The notes under the pieces: model-generated
What the model saw: the letters and a program-made list of their open reading frames with translations, nothing else
The model's database searches: none
What the model was told of the DNA's origin: nothing
Shown: in pieces, positions 9,013 through 16,389 of the stretch
Layout: each line of letters opens with the position of its first letter
How positions within the stretch are numbered: position 1 is the stretch's first letter
Made by a program: the position numbers and the translations under genes
Assembly: GCA_019120475.1 (NCBI GenBank)
Contig: DWVA01000257.1
Coordinates: 1 to 18,416, forward strand
Direction of reading: 5' to 3'
Source of the DNA: Candidatus Blautia intestinipullorum
GTDB lineage: Bacteria; Bacillota; Clostridia; Lachnospirales; Lachnospiraceae
DNA: 18,416 nt

Positions 9013-9094
9013 AAATTCCCTCCATTTATCAACAGCCTTTTCTATCTGATTCTTTTCTTATTTCTTATTATTTCATTAGAGAACCTCTTTATCT

Positions 9095-9715
9095 TCAAAG
9101 ATTTGATGCCGCAGTATTTCCATGTTTTGTCTCTATATTTTTCCGTACTTCTTTTAATATCCGGCTTAAACTCTCAGGAGTCATTCCCAGATAGGATGCA
9201 ATATCCTTTTTTCTGACTAATTCTGAAAGACCTGGATATGTTTCCCGAAACCATTGATATCGCTCCTGTACTTCGCATATCATAAGAATTTTATTATGCT
9301 CTATTACCTTACGCAAAGACATACTTAACATTCTGCTGTAAACATGTGAAGCTTCAATGTTATTATGAATCAGTTTTACCAGACAGACCATTGGCACACA
9401 CAAAATCGTGCACTCATTTACAGCTTCCACACTGCATATTGATTTTACTCCAACCGCTAAATTTGCAACAGAAACTGCTGCCTCTCCAGGTATATATCCA
9501 AAACAGTAAACCCTCTCTTTTCCAAAAATATCTTTATATACTGCTTTTAAGACGCCTCTAACAATAAACCCTACTTCTGTTACTGTTTCTCCTTCTTTAA
9601 TTACTCTCTGGCCTTTTTCTAAATTTTTTATGTATGAGTTATTGTCTAATGCAGCCAAAGTCCCTGTATCTTTTATACCAACGGTTGTCCTCCAAAACCC
9701 CTCTAAATCAAACAT
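9095..9715 (-). CDS. Crp/Fnr-family transcriptional regulator
   Basis: This 206-residue protein has an N-terminal cyclic-nucleotide-binding-like beta barrel (LEKGQRVIKEGETVTEVGFIVRG, then YIPGEAAVSVANLA), a long dimerisation helix (about 115-145) and a C-terminal winged HTH (KKDIASYLGMTPESLSRILKEV, about 169-190). The recognition helix has Glu181, Ser184 and Arg185 in the E-x-x-S-R spacing of E. coli FNR, which reads TTGAT half-sites. None of the N-terminal Cys residues that bind the FNR iron-sulfur cluster is present, and the barrel lacks a clear cAMP-binding Arg-Ser pair, so the signal is unknown. A perfect TTGAT-N4-ATCAA site precedes its promoter, suggesting autoregulation. It lies directly upstream of tadZ and is a candidate pilus regulator. 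AGGAAGG is somewhat far (12 nt) from the ATG. Confidence 0.88.
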   Translation of the reverse strand: MFDLEGFWRTTVGIKDTGTLAALDNNSYIKNLEKGQRVIKEGETVTEVGFIVRGVLKAVYKDIFGKERVYCFGYIPGEAAVSVANLAVGVKSICSVEAVNECTILCVPMVCLVKLIHNNIEASHVYSRMLSMSLRKVIEHNKILMICEVQERYQWFRETYPGLSELVRKKDIASYLGMTPESLSRILKEVRKNIETKHGNTAASNL

Positions 9716-9820
9716 ATTTTTCTTTTTCCTTCCTGAAGCGATATCCTGAATGTATCATTTTCACATTTTTCTTTAAATTATCTGACTATATAATACAAAT
9801 ATTTTTCTACAATTATATAA

Positions 9821-9850
9821 ATTATATCATGTCGAAAAATGTCAGTCTAA
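9821..9850 (-). promoter_or_regulatory. Promoter of the Crp/Fnr-type regulator (extended -10)
   Basis: On the minus strand TTAGAC (9845-9850) and TATAAT (9821-9826) are 18 nt apart, and the -10 is preceded by TG to give TGATATAAT, a perfect extended -10. Transcription would start near 9814 and leave an AT-rich leader of about 100 nt. A second TATAAT (9812-9817) lies just downstream with no matching -35. The promoter could serve the regulator alone or the whole tad locus. Confidence 0.6.
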
Positions 9851-9857
9851 TTTACGC

Positions 9858-9871
9858 TTGATTCAAATCAA
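9858..9871. promoter_or_regulatory. Perfect FNR-type operator (TTGAT-N4-ATCAA)
   Basis: The 14-bp sequence TTGATTCAAATCAA is an exact match to the FNR consensus, two 5-bp inverted half-sites separated by 4 bp. Its centre is about 50 bp upstream of the transcription start predicted from the TGATATAAT -10, just outside the -35 element. If the second TATAAT is used, the distance is about 60 bp. Both are activator-like positions. The downstream gene encodes a Crp/Fnr protein with the recognition-helix residues for this half-site. The site itself is seen directly; the binding is inferred. Confidence 0.65.
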
Positions 9872-9882
9872 TCTCAAAGCAC

Positions 9883-9920
9883 AAAAAAAGACATCCCCAC
9901 TTTTCATGGAAATGTCTTTT
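9883..9920 (-). terminator. Intrinsic terminator after the PrsA-like gene
   Basis: On the minus strand AAAAGACATTTCC and GGGGATGTCTTTT form a 13-bp stem (two G-U pairs) with a 9-nt loop, followed by further U residues. It begins about 43 nt after the stop of the PrsA-like gene. It separates that gene from the regulator and tad module. The stem would also form on the other strand, but there are no genes there to terminate. Confidence 0.85.
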
Positions 9921-9962
9921 CTCACTGATATATCAATCCTGTTATTTTCCCCGGTTAAGCGG

Positions 9963-11360
9963 TTACTCCGCCGTTTCCCCGCTTTCTTCTGTATCGGCCG
10001 CGTCGTCTGTGGAAGCTCCCGCGTCTTCTGCGCCGGTATCTTCTGCTTCCTCTGTTGCAGGAACATCATCTTCTACAGGAACCAGCACTTCGTCCTCATC
10101 CAGTGTATCTTCGGAAGCTGCGTCGGTCTCTTCTGACGCTGTGCTGTCTGCGGAAGCATTATCTGTATCTGCTGTGTTCTCCTCTGCTGCTGCATCGTCC
10201 GCTGCCTCTGTAGTGTCTGTAGCCGTGTTGTCTGCCGCTTCTGTATCCTCTGCTGCTGCGTCTCCATCAGAGCTTTCCTCCGGAGAAGGCGTAGGCGTCG
10301 CAGTTGCAATGCTGAATTTGTGGCTGTCTGTAAGCTTCAGAGTTTTCAGAACATCCTCGTCCACTGTAATATCCGCCTCGTCCATCCACTGCTGGGTAGT
10401 GTCTGTATACAGCTCGTTTTCTCTGTCTGTAATGATGGATTCCTTCTTATCCTCTGTAGCTTCTTCATCTACTTTTTTATTTAAGCGCACCACATAATAA
10501 GCTGTGTCTGTCTCGATTACATCCGGCCCCAGCTCTCCGTCGTCCAGGGTTCTCAGAACATCTATAACCTCGTCCGGATAAGCGGAAGAGGAAGTCATCT
10601 CCTCTCCGTCTGTTTCGGTTTCTTCACTCTCATTTGTATCAAATGTACCTTCCAGAGCAGTATAGTCCTCGCTGACAGACTTTGCCGTCTCGTTGAAATC
10701 CCCGTCCGGATCTTCTTTCATAGCGTCAAGAATCTTCTGCGCGTCCTCTTTCTTCTGCTTGATCTCGTCGTCAGACAGATCGGCGGTGGAAAGGCTTACA
10801 TAGGTAAAAGAAGACTGCTGCGCTTCCTCATCAGACACATTGGTATCCACATCGGCAACAATGGGATCGTGCATACGTTCCTGATAAGTCTGAAGTTCCA
10901 GATAAGTCTTTACCTGATCCTCTGTAACAGCCAGGTCTTCCAACGTTTCTTCGCTGTTGGCCTTGATAAAGGCCGCAGCTGCATCCGCGATCGCCGTCTC
11001 GTCCTCTTCTGTAACAGTTACCTTGTAATCCGGCGCTTTTTCCCGCAGGATATACATCAGCTCGATCTGCTCAAGTGTTTCCTCAACAGCCTGCTCTCCG
11101 TAGGTCTTTCCTTCCTCTGCCTCGGCGTCCCAGATCTCGTAACTTGTGCCGCCCATAAAGCTGGCGTACATTGCCTCTGCCTGAGCCTGACTCTGACGGA
11201 CCATAAGGCTTAGGATTCCCATGGGGATATCTTCCCCGTTCACAGTGGCGACAGTCTGAGTCCCATCTACTTTTTCTTCTTCACCGCAGCCTGTCAGCAT
11301 GCCTGCGGCCATTACTCCCGCAAGTGCGGCAAGGGCTGTCTTTTTTACTATTTTTCTCAT
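9963..11360 (-). CDS. PrsA/SurA-like peptidyl-prolyl isomerase lipoprotein with acidic tail
   Basis: This 465-residue protein has a basic signal peptide ending in a lipobox, LTGC, with the lipidated Cys at residue 25. A SurA/PrsA-type N-terminal helical region follows (TVATVNGEDIPMGILSLMVRQ, about 37-57, onward), then a parvulin-like segment (about 180-297: FTYVSLSTADLSDDEI... DDGELGPDVIETDTAYYVVRL). It should be anchored on the outer face of the membrane and help fold exported proteins. From about residue 355 to the end it is almost only Ala, Asp, Glu, Ser and Thr after a TPTPSP hinge, much longer than in usual PrsA. The parvulin core is divergent, with an acidic Ser-rich insertion (about 242-260), so isomerase activity is uncertain. 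Start at 11360: the GGAGG of an upstream in-frame ATG at 11372 is itself the ribosome site for this ATG. Confidence 0.85.
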   Translation of the reverse strand: MRKIVKKTALAALAGVMAAGMLTGCGEEEKVDGTQTVATVNGEDIPMGILSLMVRQSQAQAEAMYASFMGGTSYEIWDAEAEEGKTYGEQAVEETLEQIELMYILREKAPDYKVTVTEEDETAIADAAAAFIKANSEETLEDLAVTEDQVKTYLELQTYQERMHDPIVADVDTNVSDEEAQQSSFTYVSLSTADLSDDEIKQKKEDAQKILDAMKEDPDGDFNETAKSVSEDYTALEGTFDTNESEETETDGEEMTSSSAYPDEVIDVLRTLDDGELGPDVIETDTAYYVVRLNKKVDEEATEDKKESIITDRENELYTDTTQQWMDEADITVDEDVLKTLKLTDSHKFSIATATPTPSPEESSDGDAAAEDTEAADNTATDTTEAADDAAAEENTADTDNASADSTASEETDAASEDTLDEDEVLVPVEDDVPATEEAEDTGAEDAGASTDDAADTEESGETAE

Positions 11361-11395
11361 TTCTTCCTCCATTGTAGCCTGATTTCACTTCTACA

Positions 11396-11424
11396 AGTAT
11401 AAACTTTTTTTGTCTCCAGAGCAA
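11396..11424 (-). promoter_or_regulatory. Sigma-A promoter of the PrsA-like gene
   Basis: On the minus strand TTGCTC (11419-11424) and TATACT (11396-11401) are separated by exactly 17 nt. The predicted start, near 11389, leaves a leader of about 30 nt that contains GGAGG. No convincing terminator lies between mfd and this promoter, so some read-through from the mfd operon is likely. Confidence 0.6.
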
Positions 11425-11464
11425 GGAGAAACACAGAAAATACACATATTCCTCGGAGTTTCTT

Positions 11465-14400
11465 TTATTCCTCCGCCAGCTTTTCCAGCTCCTTCAAAAA
11501 CTCCGTCAGTGTCTCCAGAAGTTTTCCTGCCGGCGTAAACAGGAATTTCGGTTCCTGCTCCGCTTTAAATTGAAGTCCCCTCCTGTATTTCTGCAAAAGT
11601 CCAGGAATCCCCGCCGGATTCAGTCTCGCTTTTTCATAAAGGGTGATCTTCAAGTCCGCGCCCATCTGCTTGATTTCCGCCACATAAGCCCTGTGCGCCA
11701 GTGCTTTTATACGGGCGATTACAAGAAGGTTCAGCACTGCCTTGGGCATTTCGCCGAAACGGTCCAGAAGCTCCTCCAGCATATCGTCATAGTCCTGCTG
11801 GTTTTCAATCCCCGCGATCCTTTTGTAAACATCCAGCTTCTGATATTCATTGCTGATGTAACTGTCGGGGATAAAGGCGTCGATATTCAGGTCAATAGTT
11901 GTTTCAAAGTCCTCCATGGTATGGATGCCCTTTGCCTCCTTCACCGCCTCGCTGAGCATCTTGCAGTAGAGATCGTATCCTACGGCGTTCATATGTCCGT
12001 GCTGCTCCGCTCCCAGAAGATTTCCCGCTCCCCGGAGCTCAAGATCCCGCATGGCGATCTTAAAGCCGCTTCCCAGATCCGTATACTGCCGGATTGCCGC
12101 CAGACGTTTTTCCGCCGTCTCCCGCAGCATCATGTTCCGGCGATACATCAGAAAGGCGTAAGCTGTTCTGTTGGAGCGGCCGATCCTTCCCCGGAGCTGA
12201 TAGAGCTGGGAAAGCCCATACCGGTCGGAATCATGAATGATCATAGTGTTTACATTGGAAATGTCAAGTCCTGTCTCTATGATCGTTGTGGATACAAGCA
12301 CGTCGATATCACCGTTGATAAAGGCGTACATCACAGCCTCCAGCTCCCTCTCGCTCATCTGGCCGTGGGCGAAATCCACTCTCGCTTCCGGCAGAAGCTT
12401 TGAAAGGCGCAGAGCCACCTCTGCAATATCGTTTACCCGGTTATACACATAGTATACCTGGCCTCCTCTTCTCAGCTCACGGTTTACCGCCTCCCGGACG
12501 GTTTCCTCATCGTACTCCATGACGTAGGTCTGAATGGGAACTCTGTCCATAGGAGGTTCTTCCAGAACGCTCATATCCCGGATCCCGATAAGGCTCATAT
12601 GAAGGGTTCTGGGGATCGGAGTAGCCGTCAGAGTGAGAACGTCTACGTTTTTCTTCAACTGCTTGATTTTTTCTTTGTGGACAACGCCGAAACGCTGTTC
12701 CTCGTCAATGATCAGAAGACCCAGGTTTTTAAATTCCACATCCTTGGAAAGCACCCGGTGGGTACCGACCACAATATCCACCTGTCCTTTTTTCAGATCA
12801 CTGATGGTTTTCTGCTGCTGGGCCGGCGTGCGGAAGCGGCAGAGCAGATCCACCCGCACCGGAAACTCTTTCATTCTCTGGACAAAGGTATTATATATCT
12901 GCTGGGCCAGGATAGTGGTGGGCACAAGATATACCACCTGGCGGCTTTCCTGGACTTCCTTAAAGGCGGCCCGGAGGGCAACCTCTGTCTTTCCATAGCC
13001 CACGTCTCCGCATACAAGGCGGTCCATGATCTTCGTACTTTCCATATCCCGTTTTGTATCCTCAATAGCCGCAAGCTGATCCTCTGTCTCCTCGTAAGGA
13101 AACATTTCCTCGAACTCCTTCTGCCATACCGTATCCGGGCCGCAGACATAGCCTTCTTTTTCCTGACGGACAGCGTACAGCTCCACCAGCTCCTTTGCTA
13201 TATTCTGGACAGCTCCCCGGACTCTTGTTTTCGTCTTCTTCCATTCCTGGCCGCCCAGCTTGTTCAGCTTAGGCGCTTTCGCCGTATCCGCTCCGGAGTA
13301 TTTCTGAAGAGCATCCAGCTGGGTGGCAAGAATATAGAGATTGCTTCCTCCTCTGTATTCTATTTTGATATAGTCCTTAACGACTTTATCCACCTCTACC
13401 TTTTCGATTCCCCGGTAGATACCCAGACCATGTTTTTCGTGAACCACAAAGTCTCCGATGGAAAGCTCGGAAAAATCCTGGATCCTGTTGCCGCTGTAGG
13501 TTTTCTTTTTCTTTTTTTTCTTCTGCTCTTTGCCGAAAATATCGGTTTCGGTAATAACGGCAAATTTGATCAGCGGATATTCAAATCCTTTTCTGGCGTG
13601 TCCATAGGCCACCATGATCTCTCCCGGATTCAGGATACGGTCCGTATCCTGTCCGTAAAAAGCGTTCAGCCCTTCTTCCTGCAGATCCTTTGCCAGACGT
13701 TCCGCCCTTGTACGGGAACCGGAAAGAACTACGATCTGATATCCCTGTTTTTTATATTGCTGAAGATCCTTTACCAGAAGTTCAAAGCTGCTCTGATAGG
13801 AATTCATGGATTTTACTGTAAGAGAAAAATGCTCAGTAATATTCCATCCGGCTTTCTGAGGTTCCAGTGCGGACAGAGAAACACAGTTTCTCATATTCAG
13901 CTTCTTCTGGAGTTCCTCCCAGCCGCACATCCATCCCTCTGAAATGCCGCCCGTACCTTTTTCTTCTCTGTTCCGGCAGCTCTGGCGGAATTCCTCCTCC
14001 ACAGCTTTGGCGTTTTCCACAATACGGTTCGGCTCATCCAGAAAGACTATAGTCTTCTCAGAAGGAAAATAATCGAGGAAGGTCAGACCGCTTCTGTCCG
14101 CCTGCTGCTCCGCAGCCGGATAGATCACGATCTCTTCCAGATTTTCCAGAGAGCGCTGGCTCTGGGCGTCGAAGCTTCTGATGGAATCGATCTCGTCGCC
14201 CCACAGCTCGATCCTCCAGGGATTCTCCTCGGTAAGGCAGTATACATCCACGATCCCGCCTCTGACAGAAAACTGTCCCGGCATTTCCACCTGACCTACC
14301 CGTTCATAACCCATCTTCACCAGATCGTCTTTCAGTTTATCCATATCCACAGCGCTGTCGCTGCGGAATCGGAGAAGCTGTTTTTTTATGGCGTCCAGGG

Positions 14401-14782
14401 GACCCAGAAAATCCATGCAGCCGTCGATGCTTGTCACTACGGTAATCTCTTTCTCCGTGAGCATTGCCTTTATGACCTGCATTCTCTGCCGGATGATGAG
14501 ATTTCCATGAATGTCCGCTTGGAAAAACAGAAGATCTCTTGCCGGATAATAATATACGTTTTTGCTGTAAAAGCGGTAATCCTCAAAAATCTGTTTTGCG
14601 CTCCGCTCGTCTTCAGCCAGGATCAGATGACATGGAAAAAGCCCGGAAAGCCCATAAATAAAATGTGCTTTCTGGGACTCCATACATCCGCTGACAGCTA
14701 TGACGCCCTGATTTTTTCCAGCCTGCTTCTGAATTTCCTCCATCTCTGCAAGATTCTGCAGAGGCTGCAAAAATGTTTTCAT
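11465..14782 (-). CDS. mfd: Transcription-repair coupling factor Mfd
   Basis: This 1105-residue protein is near the usual 1100-1180. It displaces RNA polymerase stalled at DNA lesions and recruits UvrA. In order: a UvrB-like N-terminal module (about 1-330, with QFSVRGGIVDVY at 170-181), a CarD/RID-type polymerase-binding domain (about 440-500, LSIGDFVVHEKHGLGIYRG), and a RecG-like translocase with Walker A GDVGYGKTE (592-600), the DEEQ box (693-696), TATPIPRT (719-726) and the ETGLDISN and QLRGRIGRS motifs (836-870). The conserved RDLELRGAGNLLG segment (912-924) and a C-terminal autoinhibitory domain complete it. A run of seven Lys at 421-427 precedes the RID, encoded by an A-rich stretch. 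Its ATG overlaps the pth stop by 4 nt (ATGA), so the two are translationally coupled. Confidence 0.98.
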   Translation of the reverse strand: MKTFLQPLQNLAEMEEIQKQAGKNQGVIAVSGCMESQKAHFIYGLSGLFPCHLILAEDERSAKQIFEDYRFYSKNVYYYPARDLLFFQADIHGNLIIRQRMQVIKAMLTEKEITVVTSIDGCMDFLGPLDAIKKQLLRFRSDSAVDMDKLKDDLVKMGYERVGQVEMPGQFSVRGGIVDVYCLTEENPWRIELWGDEIDSIRSFDAQSQRSLENLEEIVIYPAAEQQADRSGLTFLDYFPSEKTIVFLDEPNRIVENAKAVEEEFRQSCRNREEKGTGGISEGWMCGWEELQKKLNMRNCVSLSALEPQKAGWNITEHFSLTVKSMNSYQSSFELLVKDLQQYKKQGYQIVVLSGSRTRAERLAKDLQEEGLNAFYGQDTDRILNPGEIMVAYGHARKGFEYPLIKFAVITETDIFGKEQKKKKKKKTYSGNRIQDFSELSIGDFVVHEKHGLGIYRGIEKVEVDKVVKDYIKIEYRGGSNLYILATQLDALQKYSGADTAKAPKLNKLGGQEWKKTKTRVRGAVQNIAKELVELYAVRQEKEGYVCGPDTVWQKEFEEMFPYEETEDQLAAIEDTKRDMESTKIMDRLVCGDVGYGKTEVALRAAFKEVQESRQVVYLVPTTILAQQIYNTFVQRMKEFPVRVDLLCRFRTPAQQQKTISDLKKGQVDIVVGTHRVLSKDVEFKNLGLLIIDEEQRFGVVHKEKIKQLKKNVDVLTLTATPIPRTLHMSLIGIRDMSVLEEPPMDRVPIQTYVMEYDEETVREAVNRELRRGGQVYYVYNRVNDIAEVALRLSKLLPEARVDFAHGQMSERELEAVMYAFINGDIDVLVSTTIIETGLDISNVNTMIIHDSDRYGLSQLYQLRGRIGRSNRTAYAFLMYRRNMMLRETAEKRLAAIRQYTDLGSGFKIAMRDLELRGAGNLLGAEQHGHMNAVGYDLYCKMLSEAVKEAKGIHTMEDFETTIDLNIDAFIPDSYISNEYQKLDVYKRIAGIENQQDYDDMLEELLDRFGEMPKAVLNLLVIARIKALAHRAYVAEIKQMGADLKITLYEKARLNPAGIPGLLQKYRRGLQFKAEQEPKFLFTPAGKLLETLTEFLKELEKLAEE

Positions 14783-15357
14783 ACGACCCCCGATTTTTTA
14801 TTAAACTCATTCATTGCCGCGTCCACACCTTCGGAGAGAATCGTTTCCACTGCTTTGCAGGCTCTCTCCTGCGCTTCATCCACCAGCTTCCGCTCCTCTC
14901 CCGGAATCCTTCCCAGCACATAGTCTGCCAGATCCCAATCTTTCGGTTTTGCTCCTACGCCGACTCTGATACGGATAAATTTCTGAGTTCCAAGCTTCTG
15001 GATCAGATCTTTGATCCCGTTGTGACCTCCGGCGCTTCCCTGTTTGCGGATCCGAAGCTGCCCCGGATCCAGATCAATATCGTCATAGATCACGATCATC
15101 TCTGTCTCCGGGTCTATTTTGAAATAATTCGCCATTTCCCGCACCGGACCGCCGCTTAAGTTCATATAAGAAAGAGGCTTCATTAAAAGAGCCGGCTGCC
15201 CGCCGATGATCCCCTTTCCATACATGGCATTGAACTTTACGCCGCCCTGGGGAATCCGGTATTCTTCCACCAGTCTGTCAACTACGTCAAATCCCATGTT
15301 ATGGCGGGTCGCCTCATATTGTCTTCCTGGATTTCCCAGACCAACTATTAAATACAT
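14779..15357 (-). CDS. pth: Peptidyl-tRNA hydrolase
   Basis: This 192-residue protein is the usual length for Pth, which frees tRNA from peptidyl-tRNAs that fall off the ribosome. The N-terminal signature VGLGNPGRQYEATRHNMGFD holds the conserved Asn9 and catalytic His19. YDDIDLDPG carries the catalytic Asp near position 92, and GSAGGHNGIKD (107-117) is the second signature. All catalytic residues are present. The ATG at 15357 is preferred because GAGG lies 9 nt upstream. An in-frame GTG at 15372 would add five residues but has no ribosome site. It follows the DUF1980-fusion GTPase by only about 17 nt and overlaps mfd, the common pth-mfd pairing of Firmicutes. Confidence 0.98.
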   Translation of the reverse strand: MYLIVGLGNPGRQYEATRHNMGFDVVDRLVEEYRIPQGGVKFNAMYGKGIIGGQPALLMKPLSYMNLSGGPVREMANYFKIDPETEMIVIYDDIDLDPGQLRIRKQGSAGGHNGIKDLIQKLGTQKFIRIRVGVGAKPKDWDLADYVLGRIPGEERKLVDEAQERACKAVETILSEGVDAAMNEFNKKSGVV

Positions 15358-15374
15358 GCCTGTTTTCCTCACTG

Positions 15375-16325
15375 TTAATTAAAGTATACCATTTCATCCG
15401 GCAGGGGTTCGCAGGGCTCTACATAATCTGCGTAAAGGACGATCCCCTCGCCCTGGTATTCCATACGGTTCTCAATTCCTACCTTTGCCGTAACTTCCAC
15501 CCACTGACCGGGATTCAGCTTGGGCGCGTAGGGACTTCTGCACACATATCCCAGGAATGTGGTGTCGTCCGCGCAGCAGGTCATGGCCGTTCTTCCGGGA
15601 ACAAAGAATTTGCTTCCCATTCCTCTTGGCTTCATGACTCTTGCCTTAAAGCGCACAGTCTTTCCCTCATAAGTTTCCGGATGATCCATGGCGTCCACAA
15701 ACCAAATGCCGTAATCCTCCGGAAGAATATCGATCACAGGAGCATTTACGTCAAAAGGCATCTCATCCTGGAAAATATCGTCCAACTCTCCCTCTTCATC
15801 CTCAAAGATCACTTCCGCCCTCTGATTCGCCACCTTGATGCTACGGCGGTAGGAGGGAAGAGGATCTTCTCTTTTGCACCGGTTAAATACCACCATGTCG
15901 CTGGTTCTTACCATGTCCATAAAGATAGATTTCATATTTGCCATATATACCTGGAAGGTGCTTCCGTCCACGCAGGTGATCTGCTGCTCCACACCCCAGC
16001 CTTTCGGTTTCTGCAGCTTATGAAAATTGCTCACCAGCCACATTCCGTTATATTCTATGATCACACGCTCCGGCTGATGAAGAATATCCATGGCGACAAG
16101 CCTCTCCGTGGTAAGATCCTCCTCCTTTTCGATAATCTCCACCACCGTATTGCTCATCTCCAGCATACTTGTGTCATATTCCTCTTCTCCCTCCTCGCAG
16201 AGAATGAGAAGAGTCTTTCCATCTATATAAAAATAATCCTGCTGCAGGGTAAAGTTCAGGAAAGAGGTTTTACCACTTTCCAGAAACCCTGTGATCAGAT
16301 AAATAGGAACTGTAATCTCGTCCAT
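15375..16325 (-). CDS. Divergent G3E-type GTPase fused to a DUF1980-C-like domain
   Basis: This 316-residue protein opens with a CobW/G3E P-loop (VPIYLITGFLESGKTSFLNF, Walker A at 13-21) and has RVIIEYNGMW (87-96) where CobW proteins have the Walker B IEPSG segment. The CxCC metal motif of true CobW proteins is absent and the base-specificity motif reads FNRCK (147-151), so GTP use is not certain. The C-terminal part (about 199-316) has RTAMTCCADDTTFLGY (245-260) between beta-rich segments, which I recognise as the C-terminal domain of TIGR03943/DUF1980 (YcgQ-type) proteins. Those proteins often neighbour CobW proteins and permeases in metal-linked loci. Role not known; metal handling is inferred from the fusion and the CobW neighbour. 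Start at 16325: AGGAGG lies about 4 nt upstream. A longer frame to 16400 lacks a ribosome site. Confidence 0.78.
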   Translation of the reverse strand: MDEITVPIYLITGFLESGKTSFLNFTLQQDYFYIDGKTLLILCEEGEEEYDTSMLEMSNTVVEIIEKEEDLTTERLVAMDILHQPERVIIEYNGMWLVSNFHKLQKPKGWGVEQQITCVDGSTFQVYMANMKSIFMDMVRTSDMVVFNRCKREDPLPSYRRSIKVANQRAEVIFEDEEGELDDIFQDEMPFDVNAPVIDILPEDYGIWFVDAMDHPETYEGKTVRFKARVMKPRGMGSKFFVPGRTAMTCCADDTTFLGYVCRSPYAPKLNPGQWVEVTAKVGIENRMEYQGEGIVLYADYVEPCEPLPDEMVYFN

Positions 16326-16338
16326 ATTTCCTCCTTCT

Positions 16339-16379
16339 TGCCCGATGTTTATTGGGCATACAGGTACACCCTTGGGTGT
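16339..16379 (-). promoter_or_regulatory. Two small hairpins between the two GTPase genes
   Basis: The 64-nt gap holds two perfect inverted repeats. One is ACACC/GGTGT with a 4-nt loop (16366-16379) and the other TGCCC/GGGCA with a 10-nt loop (16339-16358). They lie between two copies of the ribosome-site sequence AAGAAGGAGGAAA (about 16382-16394 and 16326-16338). Only the second copy is followed by a start codon at proper spacing. The hairpins may tune translation or protect the mRNA end; there is no U-tract, so neither is a terminator. Confidence 0.4.
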
Positions 16380-16389
16380 TTCCTCCTTC

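Noticed and set aside
9013..9094. A promoter for tadZ (TTGAAG-17 nt-TGAAAT)
   Set aside because: Both hexamers are weak matches in an AT-rich gap, and read-through from the regulator gene explains expression as well.
10009..10497. A Ser/Val/Ala-rich open frame on the plus strand
   Set aside because: It is the mirror of the acidic low-complexity tail of the PrsA-like gene; the Ser-rich product simply reflects the Asp/Glu/Ala codons read on the other strand.
13510..13530. A frameshift site at the A-rich run in mfd
   Set aside because: The run encodes seven Lys and the frame continues through all downstream Mfd motifs; there is no sign of a slippery-site product.
12599..13942. A 447-codon open frame on the plus strand opposite mfd
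   Set aside because: It lies wholly antisense to an unmistakable Mfd coding region, its product has no recognisable domain and no ribosome site precedes it. It arises from codon bias of the true gene.
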